Source of the DNA: Dreissena polymorpha
Lineage: Eukaryota > Mollusca > Bivalvia > Myida > Dreissenidae
Direction: 5' to 3'
Assembly: GCF_020536995.1 (NCBI RefSeq)
Contig: NC_068355.1
Span: 6,464,581 to 6,528,580 of the forward strand
Length of the DNA: 64,000 nt
The position numbers and the translations under genes are program-made. Each line of letters starts with the position of its first letter. Within the stretch, counting starts at the first letter, position 1. Under the pieces are notes generated by a model. It worked only from the letters and a program-made list of their open reading frames with translations. It was not told where the DNA came from and did not search any database. Shown piece after piece: positions 1 to 10,246 of this stretch.

Positions 1-300
1 GCTTACACATCCTCTGTTGTGGACATCCGTGTAAGTGCTAGCTTGCACGTAATCTGTTGTGGACATCTGTGTTAGAGCCAGCTTGCACGTCATATGTTTA
101 GGACATCAGTCAGAGATAGCTTGCATGTTATATACTTGTGGACATTAGTCAGAGCCAGCAAGGACAATCTCTGTTGTGGATATCTGTCTTAGAGCTTGCA
201 CGTCATCGGTTGTTCACATCCTTGTAATAACCAGCTTGCACATCAACTGATGTGGAAATCTGAGTCAGAGCCAGCTTGCACATCATCCGTTGTGGACATC
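1..300. repeat. minisatellite, about 40-bp unit
   Basis: About seven degenerate copies of a roughly 40-bp unit, with recurring words AGCTTGCAC, TGTTGTGGACATCTG and TCAGAGCCAGC. The array runs off the left edge of the window, so its full length is unknown. No reading frame is maintained. Confidence 0.85.
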
Positions 301-1269
301 TCTTTATGATTCTACTCTTTGCTTAGATTGACACTGTGACTTTAGTGTAATATGTTACAACCTTAAGCTATTCCTATTGTTGAATAAAAATATTGTGTCA
401 TTAAAATATATTTTGTTGGATAATTTGTATGTTGAGTTGTATTGTTTGGTCATTGCAAAGTATCAAGTTATTTTAAGACAAGAAAAAGCTCATCTTTCAT
501 CATGTATTTATATTAAAATTCTTGAATGTTAGTGAAGGTACAGTTCATATAATTAAAAGCAATTTTAATATGATTGCTTGTGTTTTATTGCACAGTGAAT
601 ACCATCTTGTCTTTATGCTGACATATAGAACGGAAAAATAGTAAACTGTCGTTTTTATATGCAATGGGATTGTATATGAAGACTTGCATGTTCAGATGAA
701 AAAATTGCCATAATTTTTCTCTTTATATTTTATTCCTGCTAAATGGTTGATGCAATAAAGTTAAGTCTTTAATGACTTGTGTTTCTTGTAATATTATTTG
801 TAAGCAAATTTGGCTGTAGTATTAGATGCATGCTGTACAAGATACTGTAGATCAACATTATATTGTATGAGTATGAATAGATAATTCAAGGTGCACAGCC
901 ATTAATTTTGCCCTCCACCATCTCCGATTTTGGTTAGACAGTTGCAAGTTACTTGCATTAGTATGAAGTCTTAAAATAACTTAAGTATAATTGCTGTTGT
1001 GTTATTATTAACCTTTTCCTGCTCTGAGGAAATTTTAAATTTTCTACATGCAAACATCATAAAACCAGAACAGCCTGCAAGTAACTCACAATCTGTTCAG
1101 GTTTTATGCTGTTTGCTGCTCATCAGTATCCATGGGTTGGAAACAAAGCCTTTAAAACTTTAATATAGTAAGAAAGGTCTTAAATTAAATTTATTCTCGA
1201 ATGTGTCTTAGTGCGTTTTTGAGTGGTACAGGGTTAAATGTCTCATTTTGTTTTTGATTATCTTTGGTT
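301..1269. other. AT-rich stretch, no gene seen
   Basis: AT-rich sequence with several AATAAA-like hexamers (for example near 384 and 753) but no convincing coding exon on either strand. It could be 3' UTR or intron of a gene to the left, which cannot be tested here. Confidence 0.4.
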
Positions 1270-1278
1270 TATTGAACA

Positions 1279-1417
1279 TATATGAGCCTTGCTCTGTGAA
1301 ATAGGGGTTTTATGCATGTGCGTTTAGTATCCTCCCTGATTAGCCTGTGCGGTCTGCCCAGGCTAATCTGGAGTGCACATGCATTAAACCCCTTTTTCAC
1401 AGAGCGAGGCTCATATG
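1279..1417. mobile_element. short foldback/MITE copy (divergent variant)
   Basis: Inverted ends ATATGAGCCTTGCTCTGTGA (left) and TCACAGAGCGAGGCTCATAT (right) enclose a nested hairpin, TTAGCCTGTGC...GCCCAGGCTAA. It is a short variant of the foldback family at 7255-7521, 40951-41168, 60726-60917 and 60990-61145. It carries no coding capacity. Confidence 0.75.
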
Positions 1418-1479
1418 TATTAGACAGTGCATTCAAATAATACAATTTAAATCTGAATATTTTATTTAGTTGCAATACT

Positions 1480-1509
1480 CAAAGACCTATCAATATTGAT
1501 AGGTCTTTG
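1480..1509. repeat. 30-bp perfect palindrome
   Basis: A self-complementary sequence, CAAAGACCTATCAATATTG followed by its mirror ATAGGTCTTTG. It is flanked on both sides by the direct repeat GCAATACT. It has no loop, so it would extrude as a cruciform. It may be the core of a short mobile element or a local inverted duplication. Confidence 0.85.
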
Positions 1510-2487
1510 CAATACTTTAAAGCTTACTATGTTTGCAGTTTTAGTGAAAACACAAACTTTTAATCAAAGAAGCATATAATGTGTATTACTAATTTAATCA
1601 ACTTCCACTTTATTCCATACACGTGTTCGACTCTGTGACATTATGTTCTGTCAAAGCTTTTTATTGCAAATTTATTAAACATAAATTGGTAACCTTGGGT
1701 ATCCAAAAGGAATCCAAATTTTACTAGCCATAGACTTTCCAAAATGCAATTGTTTCTGAGAAGTATTTTTCTCTAGAAGGTGGCAAAACTCCTAAGCAAT
1801 TCCTTTTTGGGCTAATGGTAGGGCTTATGCGTGTAACACCCATTGACAAATTATTAAATATACATTGAAAGGTCATTGTTCACAAAACAGATCATGATAT
1901 AACATGATGCAGCATTTTGTACTATATCAAATTAAATGTTGCTGAAAACAGTAGAATATTCAAATTATGGACATTTTATTCTGTTAATAATGCTATCTTT
2001 CTAACATTACAAATCAATAAAGCATGCTTAACAATAGCAGAACTCTTTTGACTTTTAATTATCTTTTCCAGTCTTTAAATCTTTACAAAATTCATTGTCC
2101 CACTAACACCATCTTAAAAACAGGTTATGGCTTCCAATTGTTAATCAACTATAAAGCATGAACAAAGGCACAAATATCGCAGTATCTTTTGCAAATGATA
2201 CAAATGTCCATGGCCTCGATACTGAACAAAAAGCAAGATTTCTTGTCAGGCGGTAAGCTGAATCCTTGAGAACATTCGAAAAATGTCCATTTAATGCGCC
2301 ACTGGGCCGTTCCTATTTAAATGGGCATCATGCACAGAACTTGGCCATCCAGGTCATATGTCCAAACATTTCAAGTAACTGTCACAGACTGCTTGAAGAA
2401 CTAAACTGCTGATAAACAAGGACCTATGCTCAGATGTTGAAGCAGGACATGCACTGTGGGTTCCATCAACAGTCCAATCATTCTACA
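1510..2487. other. non-coding stretch, possible 3' UTR of the minus-strand unit
   Basis: No coding exon is recognised. If the minus-strand model ending at 2488 is right, part of this stretch is its 3' UTR; the minus-strand AATAAA-type signals (TTTATT on the plus strand) near 1440-1680 would fit. Confidence 0.3.
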
Positions 2488-5400
2488 TCATTCAGGAAAT
2501 TCATAGGCAATGATCTTCAGCTCATGACGAGATTCTGGAAATCTGAAGTACTGCTCCATCATTGCTGACAAGACTCTACATGTTGAAATGACTGTGTAAT
2601 GTTGAGTCCCTGAAATACAAAAGTAAAATTCATGCTAGAGTTTAGCCATATTAATTATGCTTGATTGCATTGAAAGCTTTATGCTTATTAAGACATTCTA
2701 GAGTCCGTTTTCTGGGAGTAATCAGTACTTTGTATATATGAAGATAAAGAGACCGCTAATAAACAGGGTTGAACCCAAAATGTTCCCATCACTAGGTGAA
2801 CACCATATCCACTACGCCAGCCTGACAAAGTAAATGAAGTGAAGCTTCTAAGTTATGTCTCATTTGATTGTTAACAAGAGCACGCCCTGCAGGTTCAGAC
2901 CTCTCATCTATTTTTTTTAAAGTTGAAGGGACCTATCTCAATACTTCAATCACAAAGGAGGGAGAGGTGGGGTGGAGAAGGGTGTATAGTGTGGTGGTGT
3001 GGTCATTTATTACACATCTTCCAAAAATGAAAAAATGATAAAAATAAATATTTGTGTTTTTTAGCCATGTTTAAAAAAAATGGGCAGGGGGTATAGTGTG
3101 AGGGTGTGGTCATTTATTAGATGATCTTTCAAAATGAAAAAAAAAGTACTTTTTTCTTTTTTTGGGGGGGGGGCGTGGGGGATGGTTTGGGTGGAGTCTA
3201 TTGTGGTATGTCAGATAAGAGTTGCTTTGTAACGCTTGTAAAGAAGTTATGGAAATTTTAGCAAAATTTAATAATTTCACCTTGAGAGTCATGGTCATTC
3301 AAAGGTCAAGGTAAAATTCAACTTGCCAGCTACAGTAACTTATGATAGCATGACAGTATTTGAAGTTTGAAAGCAATAGCCTTGATACTTGAGAAGTAAA
3401 GTAGATCAAAACACAAAATTTAACCATATATTCAAAGTTACTAAGTAAGAAAAGGACCATAATTCTGTCAAAATGACAACCAGAGTTATTCAACTTGTCC
3501 TGTACTGTCCCCTTATGATAATTTGCGAGTGTTCCCAGTATGAAAGCAATATCTATGATACTTTAGGAGTAAAGTGGACGAAAACACAAAACTTAACAAA
3601 ATTTTCAATTTTCTAAGAATAAAAAGGGCACATAATACTTTCAAAATGCCAGTCAGAGTTACATAACTTTGTCTGCACAGTCCCTTTATGATAGTAAGTG
3701 TTGCAAGTATGAAAGCAATAGCTTTGATACTGTAGGAATAAAGTGGACCTAAACACAAAACTTAACCAAATTTTCAATTTTCTAAGTATAAGAAGGGCAC
3801 ATAATTCTGTCAAAATGCATGCCAGAGTTATCTAACTTTGCCTGCCCAGTCCCCTCATGGTAGTAAGTAAATAAGTTTTATACTTGATACTTTATGAGAA
3901 AAGTGGACCTAAACACAAAACTTAACCGGACGCCGACGCAGACGCCGACGCCAAGATGATGACAATATCTCTTTTTTTTCAAAAAAAAAAGATGAGCTTA
4001 TAAATAAAATGTAACATATTGCAAACTTGATTACACGATTTTTCATAAATACTCTTTCAGCTTTTTATTTATATATGAAGGCTAGGGTCACTTTCTGCGA
4101 GCCTTACAAAAAAACTAACTATATTTGCAATTGTCAAGACTCCTTCACATACAATTTACCTTTGCTTATTCCAATATCCTTTTGCCAACCAACATTGTGC
4201 GGTCACGTACCATACATGGTTCCACAGTTGTACAGAATTCCTACAAAATAAATGAAGTATACATTTACAATTCAAATTTCTTTTCAAAGAATGTGTAGGT
4301 AACTAAATTCCCTATACATTACTTTAATGTCATAAAATAAATTTCAAACAAGGGCTGTTTGTAAAACATGCATGCCGCCCATATGGATTGTCAATTGCTG
4401 TGGCAGCCATTGTGTGAATACGTTTTTTGGCACTGTGACCTTGACCTTTGACCTAGTGACCTGAAAGTCAATAGGGGTCATCTGCGAGTCATTATCTATG
4501 TACCTATAAAGTTTCATGATCCTAGGCATAAGTTCTTGAGTTATCATCCGGAAACCATTTTACTATTTTGGGTCACCGTGACCTTGACCTTCGACTTAGT
4601 GACCTCAAAATCAATAGGGGTCATCTGCGAGTCATGATCAATGTACCTATGAAGTTTCATGATCCTAGGCATAAGCGTTCTTGAGTTATCATCGGGAAAC
4701 CATTTTACTATTTAGGGTCACTGTGACCTTGACCTTGTGACCTGAAAATCAATAGGGGTCATCTTCGAGTCATGATCAATGTACCTATGAAGTTTCATGA
4801 TCCTAGGCAAAATCGTTCTTGGGTTATCATCCGGAAACCATCTGGTGGACAGACATATGGACATTCGGACCGACATGTGCAAAACAATAATCCTGCTCTT
4901 CTTCGGAGGGGGGCATAAATATTTAACAGATGTATTTAACAAAAATTAACTTGATTCATCAAATTAATCAGTATCGAATAATAGACCAGTTTCACAATAT
5001 GAACACCGATACTATTTATAGATATCAATCATATCACCTGACGCGTTGAATTGCAGAACAAGGCTGAACGTGGAACTGCATTTTCTTTTGCTATGCAAAT
5101 TGCGTTGAATATCAAGATTATAATGCGCACTTGACACTGGTTACAATTAAGTCAAACATATGAATACAGACAACCATCACATGTCATGCTGTGTTAAGTA
5201 AAAAAATTGATAAGTAATTCAAATATAAAAATTATAACACCTAAATAATGATTCAAGGACATAAGTTATGTACTATTAGTGTATATTAATGAATTATATT
5301 TAATCTTTATATATAACAATAGATGTGTTCATCAGAAACACAATGCCCACTACTGCGCCGCTTTTAATTCTACATATATTTTTTTAACCTTTGACCTTGA

Positions 5401-7713
5401 AGGACGACCTTGACCTTGAACTTCCACCACTCAAAATGTGCAGCTTCATGAGATACACATGCATGCCAAATATCAAGTTGCTATCTTCAATGTTGCAAAA
5501 GTAATGGCCAACGTTAATTTTTTTTCGGACAGACGGACAGACTGACATCCTGACTGACTGACGGACAGTTCAACTGCTATATGCCACCCTTCCAGGGGCA
5601 TACAATTTCCAGTTACCCATAAGCATCAGAGTAAATGTGGTCTGAAGACTAAACATCGATTATTGCACAAATCGAAGTCATAAATTAGCAGTATACAATA
5701 CTAAGTATTGTAAGACTACAATTTTCAAAGGTAGGATGTGTACAATTTCATGAATTATAGAACGTGTAAGAGTTGAATCAAGCATCAGACAAAGTCCTAT
5801 CAAATAGAAGAAAATGACACAAATGTTTAGCATTAAATTTTTGAAATATTAAAAATATATAGGTATAAAGCACTTTATAATTATGATAAAACTGGCTAAT
5901 ATGTATACAGTATTTAGTTTCTGACAATCTTTTTGGACAGATGACTTTCAATGTTGACAATATCTTTTATGTTCAGTAAAAGCAACAATTGAGTATTTGG
6001 CGTTAAATTATTCCAAGAAACAGCTACGCAATGCTACAACCATGAGACGCCATGGTCACATGGAGGTGTCATTAATTGTGTTAAATGACCAGATGACCAG
6101 ATATCTACAAAATGTGGTTTATGACATCACGTTGTTATTTAGTATTTGTCTGCACAGTATCTGATCATAAAGAGGTTATGGGTTTGTGCTGAATACAGGG
6201 GAATTTAAACGCAAGATCTATCAATAAATAAAATAATTGATTAATCGCCCAAATAATGGAAAAACAAAGAGTGTCAGATAATCCAATAAGTTTAAGACTG
6301 TCAATTTACACACACTAAGAATTGAAAGCCATACTTGGAGTGTCAGAGTTTGTGCAAAAAAAAAGAATACAAACAAGAATACAAACAAGTACTTTAATCA
6401 AGAAAATGTATTTCATATATTGGCACTTAAAATGGAAAGTATATATTAAGTAATTAATGGCTATATCTGATGAAGTCAACTTGTGTTGGCAATATCATTA
6501 AGTAGATCTAGCTGAATGATCGAAAGCAGAGCGATATTGCGATGCACTATTAGAAATCTCTACACGTTCAGCCTCATTCTGGAATTCTGCAATCATTTGA
6601 CTACCTGCTATATTGGCTTATTGTGAAAAGGGTCTATTCACTTATAAATACTTTAAAGAAGTAGATTTTCCATCACTCTACAGCTGTTGGGCTTTCTTAA
6701 AGGTATTTGGGAGTAAAATAAATCTACTCCAAGTTTTTATCACAAAAAACTTCCAACAAGTGGAGAATTAGCCGCATTTAGTGGATGATTTAGAAACATG
6801 ATTAATTTAAATTAGATCTACATGTAATAGCTATTGAAAAGTTAAGTTATCCAGTTATTCTTGCTGCAATGTGGATAAGAATAATACAAACCAATAGCTG
6901 ACAAACCTGATATCAGTGATATGTTGACCTTTGAAGTCGAAATTGAGACCTGAAATCTGTCTGTATAGAGAGGCACAATTTGTTTGGCATATCTTCAACC
7001 ATTACTGGCAACACACACCTACAAAATTTATATATAAATTATATTAAAACATAAATTTATTAATAATTTTATTTATTAATTTATGACGAAATGTTTAAAT
7101 CTAGGTCAGCTATAACGAAACTAAAAACGGATTAAAAACAATACCTTATTTTAATTAATAGGTTGAAAACAAAAATAAATGTATTAATATATTGACGTTC
7201 AACTAAACGAATACAAGACACAAGTACATTACATTACAATAAGTTATTATTTCAGTCGCATTCGGAGAAAACTGGGCTTAGTGCATGTGCGTAAAGTGTC
7301 ATCCCAGATTAGCGTAAGCCTGTGCAGTCCGCACAGGCTAATCAGGGACGACACTTTCCGCATAAACTTCATTTTCGGTAAGGAGGGACTTCCTTGAAAT
7401 TAAAAATACCATAAAAGCGGAAAGTATAATCCCTGATTAGCATGTGCGGACTGCACAGGCTAATCTGCGATGACACTTTACGCACATGCATTAAGCCCAG
7501 TTTTCTCAGAACGCGGCTCATTTAATTAACAATTGTCAACATTATGCATATTATCGGATAGTTTTACACAATATTAAAAAAGTACAAATACAAACCTGGT
7601 AATACATGTAAATGATCGTATGCAATACAGTTATTGATCCCAATCTGATCTATTTCCGAATTATCTGCGAATCCATCGAGTAGAAACAATAACCATGCAA
7701 TTCGCTCCGCCAT
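2488..7713 (-). CDS. tentative four-exon gene, product unrecognised
   Basis: Four segments with good splice signals line up on the minus strand: 7713-7596 (ATG in a strong context; begins MAERIAWLLFLLDGFADN; donor CCAG|gtttgt), 7018-6907 (acceptor ttttgtag; donor ATCAG|gtttgt), 4240-4211 (acceptor attttgtag; donor TATG|gtacgt) and 2609-2488 (acceptor gtatttcag; ends in a stop). The last two segments join in frame and end MMEQYFRFPESRHELK plus about ten residues, which looks protein-like. The first-to-second junction as written puts a TAA early in the second segment. An alternative acceptor inside it (after GCCAG) gives a protein-like frame, but that frame then clashes with the third segment. 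The exon set may therefore be incomplete or partly non-coding. No family was recognised. The upstream CGCCATCTTG and TATA-poor context would suit a housekeeping promoter. Confidence 0.35.
2875..4000 (-). repeat. bivalve-type dispersed repeat with about 165-bp tandem units
   Basis: Opens with an AACAAGAGCACGCCCTGCAG-like terminus. From about 3320 to 3925 it contains three to four degenerate tandem units of about 165 bp, each with the words AAAGTGGACCTAAACACAAA, CAAATTTTCAATTTTCTAAG and GGGCACATAATTCTGTCAAA. It ends in GACGCCGACGC and an A/T-rich tail. The small open frames across it follow the repeat and are not genes. Confidence 0.7.
4350..4925 (-). repeat. dispersed repeat family A, about 130-bp tandem units
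   Basis: Three to four tandem units, each with GTGACCTTGACC, GACCTAGTGACCTGAAA, CAATAGGGGTCATCTGCGAG and GAAGTTTCATGATCCTAGGC. One end reads CAAACAAGGGCTGTTTGTAA and the other GACCGACATGTGCAAAACA plus CTTCTTCGGAGGGGGGCATA. The same family lies in the opposite orientation at 56985-58270. Confidence 0.8.
5320..5605 (-). repeat. dispersed repeat family B
   Basis: Has the family ends AGATGTGTTCATCAGAAACA and a GACAGACGGACAGAC run, with the core CATGCATGCCAAATATCAAG and TTGCTATCTTCAATGTTGCA. It shares these words with 23510-23935 and 34487-34883. No protein-coding signal. Confidence 0.75.
5606..6906. other. no gene recognised
   Basis: AT-rich, unique-looking DNA with short stop-bounded frames only. 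It would be intron of the tentative minus-strand gene. I see no repeat or RNA gene in it. Confidence 0.3.
7255..7521. mobile_element. palindromic foldback element, near full-length copy
   Basis: The ends are inverted copies of GAGAAAACTGGGCTTA...CATGTGCGTAAAGTG. Each arm also holds its own hairpin (TTAGCCTGTGC / GCACAGGCTAA), so the element is a large palindrome made of two smaller ones. The central 60 bp are unique. It has no open reading frame and is therefore non-autonomous. It lies in the first intron of the tentative minus-strand gene. Confidence 0.85.
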
Positions 7714-8180
7714 CTTGAAACAACGCACTGATTGTGTTGCATTTGTTACAAAGTATCTGATTGGTTATTTCTAAGTATCGGATCCAATCAAATTTTTCGG
7801 GTAACTAGGGATTCTAACACCTAACAACCCGAGATTTGTACAGTAATTCAATGCTTAATTTTCGCGGACGATATTTGTGTTCCGCGCTTTTTGGATCTGG
7901 TATTTACTGGATTTTCTCTCTTTAATAGACTTCTTAAAATAGCATTCTACAATCTCCGCGCGATTTTAAACACTACTATTTGTACAGAGTAGATAAATAA
8001 CGTTCCGCGCGATTAATTGAGCCCGCTTTTTCTACAGGGTTGAAAAATAATTGCTCCGACGGAAAATATATGAAAGTTCCGCGCTTTTTAGATTTCGATT
8101 TGTATGTAGTGTTTTATGGCCATGCTGGCATTGGTTTTTCGCGGAAAGTGAAAGTTCCGCGAAAAATGACAATCCCGATA
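7714..8180. promoter_or_regulatory. CpG-richer stretch upstream of 7713, possible promoter
   Basis: Locally rich in CG compared with its surroundings, with five scattered copies of a TTCCGCG(C/A) word (about 7880, 7957, 8003, 8079 and 8155) spaced 45-80 bp apart, several followed by a T-run. It sits immediately upstream of the putative first ATG on the minus strand. A promoter role is inferred from position and composition only. Confidence 0.35.
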
Positions 8181-9375
8181 TTTGCTATATAAGTTTATGT
8201 TTTTTAGCGGGGGTCCCCTTTGGCTTTCCATACGTTACAGATATCTCTTTAAACCATTTTGTAAAACGTAAATCCGAATGAAATTTCTATGACATTTATA
8301 CGAAAAGAAAAACCTAATATGACTGCTATATTTTTTTACAAAACTGATCATTGTAGTATTAATGATATGGACAATACATACGGTGAGTTGTTGCCAGGCT
8401 ATATGCTGTGAAAATACTTTTGGCCACCGTTCGTTGCAGAGCCTCTGTGGCCTCTTTATAACTACATCCAGTCGCGTGCAGTTTTATGATATGAAACAAA
8501 CGATTATGAGAATATTTAACAAATTTTACATACATGTACTGTGAAATATTTTCTGTACGAATATGTAGTTTACTTTGACACCAAAGAAGAAAATAATTAT
8601 TGTATGACATTCGAAACCGATATACTTTTTTCAATTAATTATATAACTTTAAATTTTTGCCTTTACTATTTATATTGTTCGGACTCGCCTTTAAAAAAAA
8701 CGCGTAAAAAATAAAACGGGATTCTATGTCTATTGACAGTCTAACAGGCATGTTATATGGAGATATTGTACATTTTAAGAATTTGTTCTTCCCATTAACA
8801 TTTAAAATATTTACATTTGACGAATTAAAGGACAAGGGACGTTAAGGGTCGTTATTTGCCTTTATCCAAATTATTTTCAATCTACTATGAACATAAAGTG
8901 CAGAGAGTCATCTTTTCAAAATATCCTCAATGCATGTATTTGTTCAAAAGACGTTATCTCCAGCCCGAGACAAAGATGCCCACTATTTTCCAATTTTGAC
9001 GTCGTTTAACGTTGCTTTTTACGGCAACGTCACAACTACGAATTGTATCGACGCAGATTGCCGCGCTTATTATTCAATCAGCATTAAAAATTTGGTGATC
9101 CACAATGTGAGAAATGATTTAATTCATGTTCATAAATCAAAGTAACATATTACATGTCATATGATATTATTATTTCTTCATATCGCTAAATGTTTTACGC
9201 AAAATAATCACACATTGTTTATAACATTTTTTTAAATCGCATCATCATAATAAAACTAGAACATTCTTATAAGTAACAACGAAAATATTAATAAAACAAC
9301 AACAAATACGGTGTAATATCATGACCTATTGTAATAACATATTCCGTATGCACATCCTGATCGCGTAACCTTGTA
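8181..9375. other. no gene recognised
   Basis: AT-rich DNA with short open frames on both strands that lack family resemblance, good splice context or codon bias. Confidence 0.3.
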
Positions 9376-9380
9376 CATAT

Positions 9381-9526
9381 AGAGAATATTATGTGAGTTT
9401 TGGATAAATATCAAGTTTATCATGCGAGGCTTAGAACCGATGTAGCGCGAGGCATGCCGAGCGCTAACATAGTTCGTGCCGAGCATGATAAACTTGATAT
9501 TTATCCAAAAATAACATAATATTCTA
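9381..9526. mobile_element. foldback element, about 146 bp
   Basis: Two arms of about 45 bp are inverted copies: AATATTATGT...TTTTGGATAAATATCAAG...TTTATCATGC on the left and GCATGATAAACTTGATATTT...ACATAATATT on the right. The GC-rich loop contains GCGAGGCATGCCGAGCGCTA. It is non-coding. Confidence 0.8.
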
Positions 9527-9920
9527 TTTATCCTATTATTTCCTCACAATTTTCCATTAATAATTGTCAAATATGGCTTTTTTGACGTTTTAGTTTTTCC
9601 GTAGTTGACAAATCACATTCTCCAATTTTTGGAAAAACCCAAATCTGATTTAAATATAGCGATAGTATGAAGCTTATGTTTATACAATCGTTGTTATACT
9701 AACGATTTTCATCTGGTAAATGTTCACATTCTTCCAATAATGACATTTTTTTCTATCATGCCATCCACACATTATTCTGCCCATTGATATTTGTCACCAA
9801 AAAAACAAAAAAATAAAACCAGTCAATTTTATAAACATGTCAGTTACACGACTTTCAACAATCAGTATAAAATATTTTCAATGTTGCAAATTGTAATATT
9901 GCTTACATTCACATCTTTAA
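9527..9920. other. no gene recognised
   Basis: AT-rich sequence without supported genes or clear repeats. Confidence 0.3.
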
Positions 9921-9921
9921 A

Positions 9922-9972
9922 CAAGAGATGTGTTTGTCAGAAACACAACGCCCTCTACTGCGCACTTGACGC
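9922..9972 (+). repeat. truncated terminus of dispersed repeat family B
   Basis: AGAGATGTGTTTGTCAGAAA and ACACAACGCCCTCTACTGCG match the terminus of the family at 5320-5605. The rest of the element is absent. Confidence 0.6.
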
Positions 9973-10009
9973 CTATTAATGCATTTAACCCCTTTTTCTC
10001 AGAGAAATC

Positions 10010-10222
10010 ATTCAGCACACATTTTATAGACTTGTTTTGTCTTAATCAGATGTAAATGAACACACATTTTATAGACTTGTTTTGTCTTAATCAGATGTAA
10101 ATGAACACACATTTTATAGACTTGTTTTGTCTTTATCAGATGTAAATGAACACACATTTTTAAGACTTGTTTTGTCTTTATTAGATGTAAATGAACACAC
10201 ATTTTTAAGACTTGTTTTGTCT
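10010..10222. repeat. 45-bp minisatellite, about 4.5 copies
   Basis: Near-identical 45-bp units containing ACACACATTTTATAGACTTG and TTTTGTCTTAATCAGATGTA. Because 45 is a multiple of 3, a minus-strand frame stays open across it by chance. It begins about 25 bp after the stop codon of the transposase-SWIM gene. Confidence 0.9.
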
Positions 10223-10246
10223 ATGTCTCAGAGCGCGTCTTAATAT

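Noticed and set aside
10008-10202. 64-residue repeat peptide on the minus strand
   Set aside because: Artefact of the 45-bp minisatellite downstream of the transposase-SWIM stop codon.
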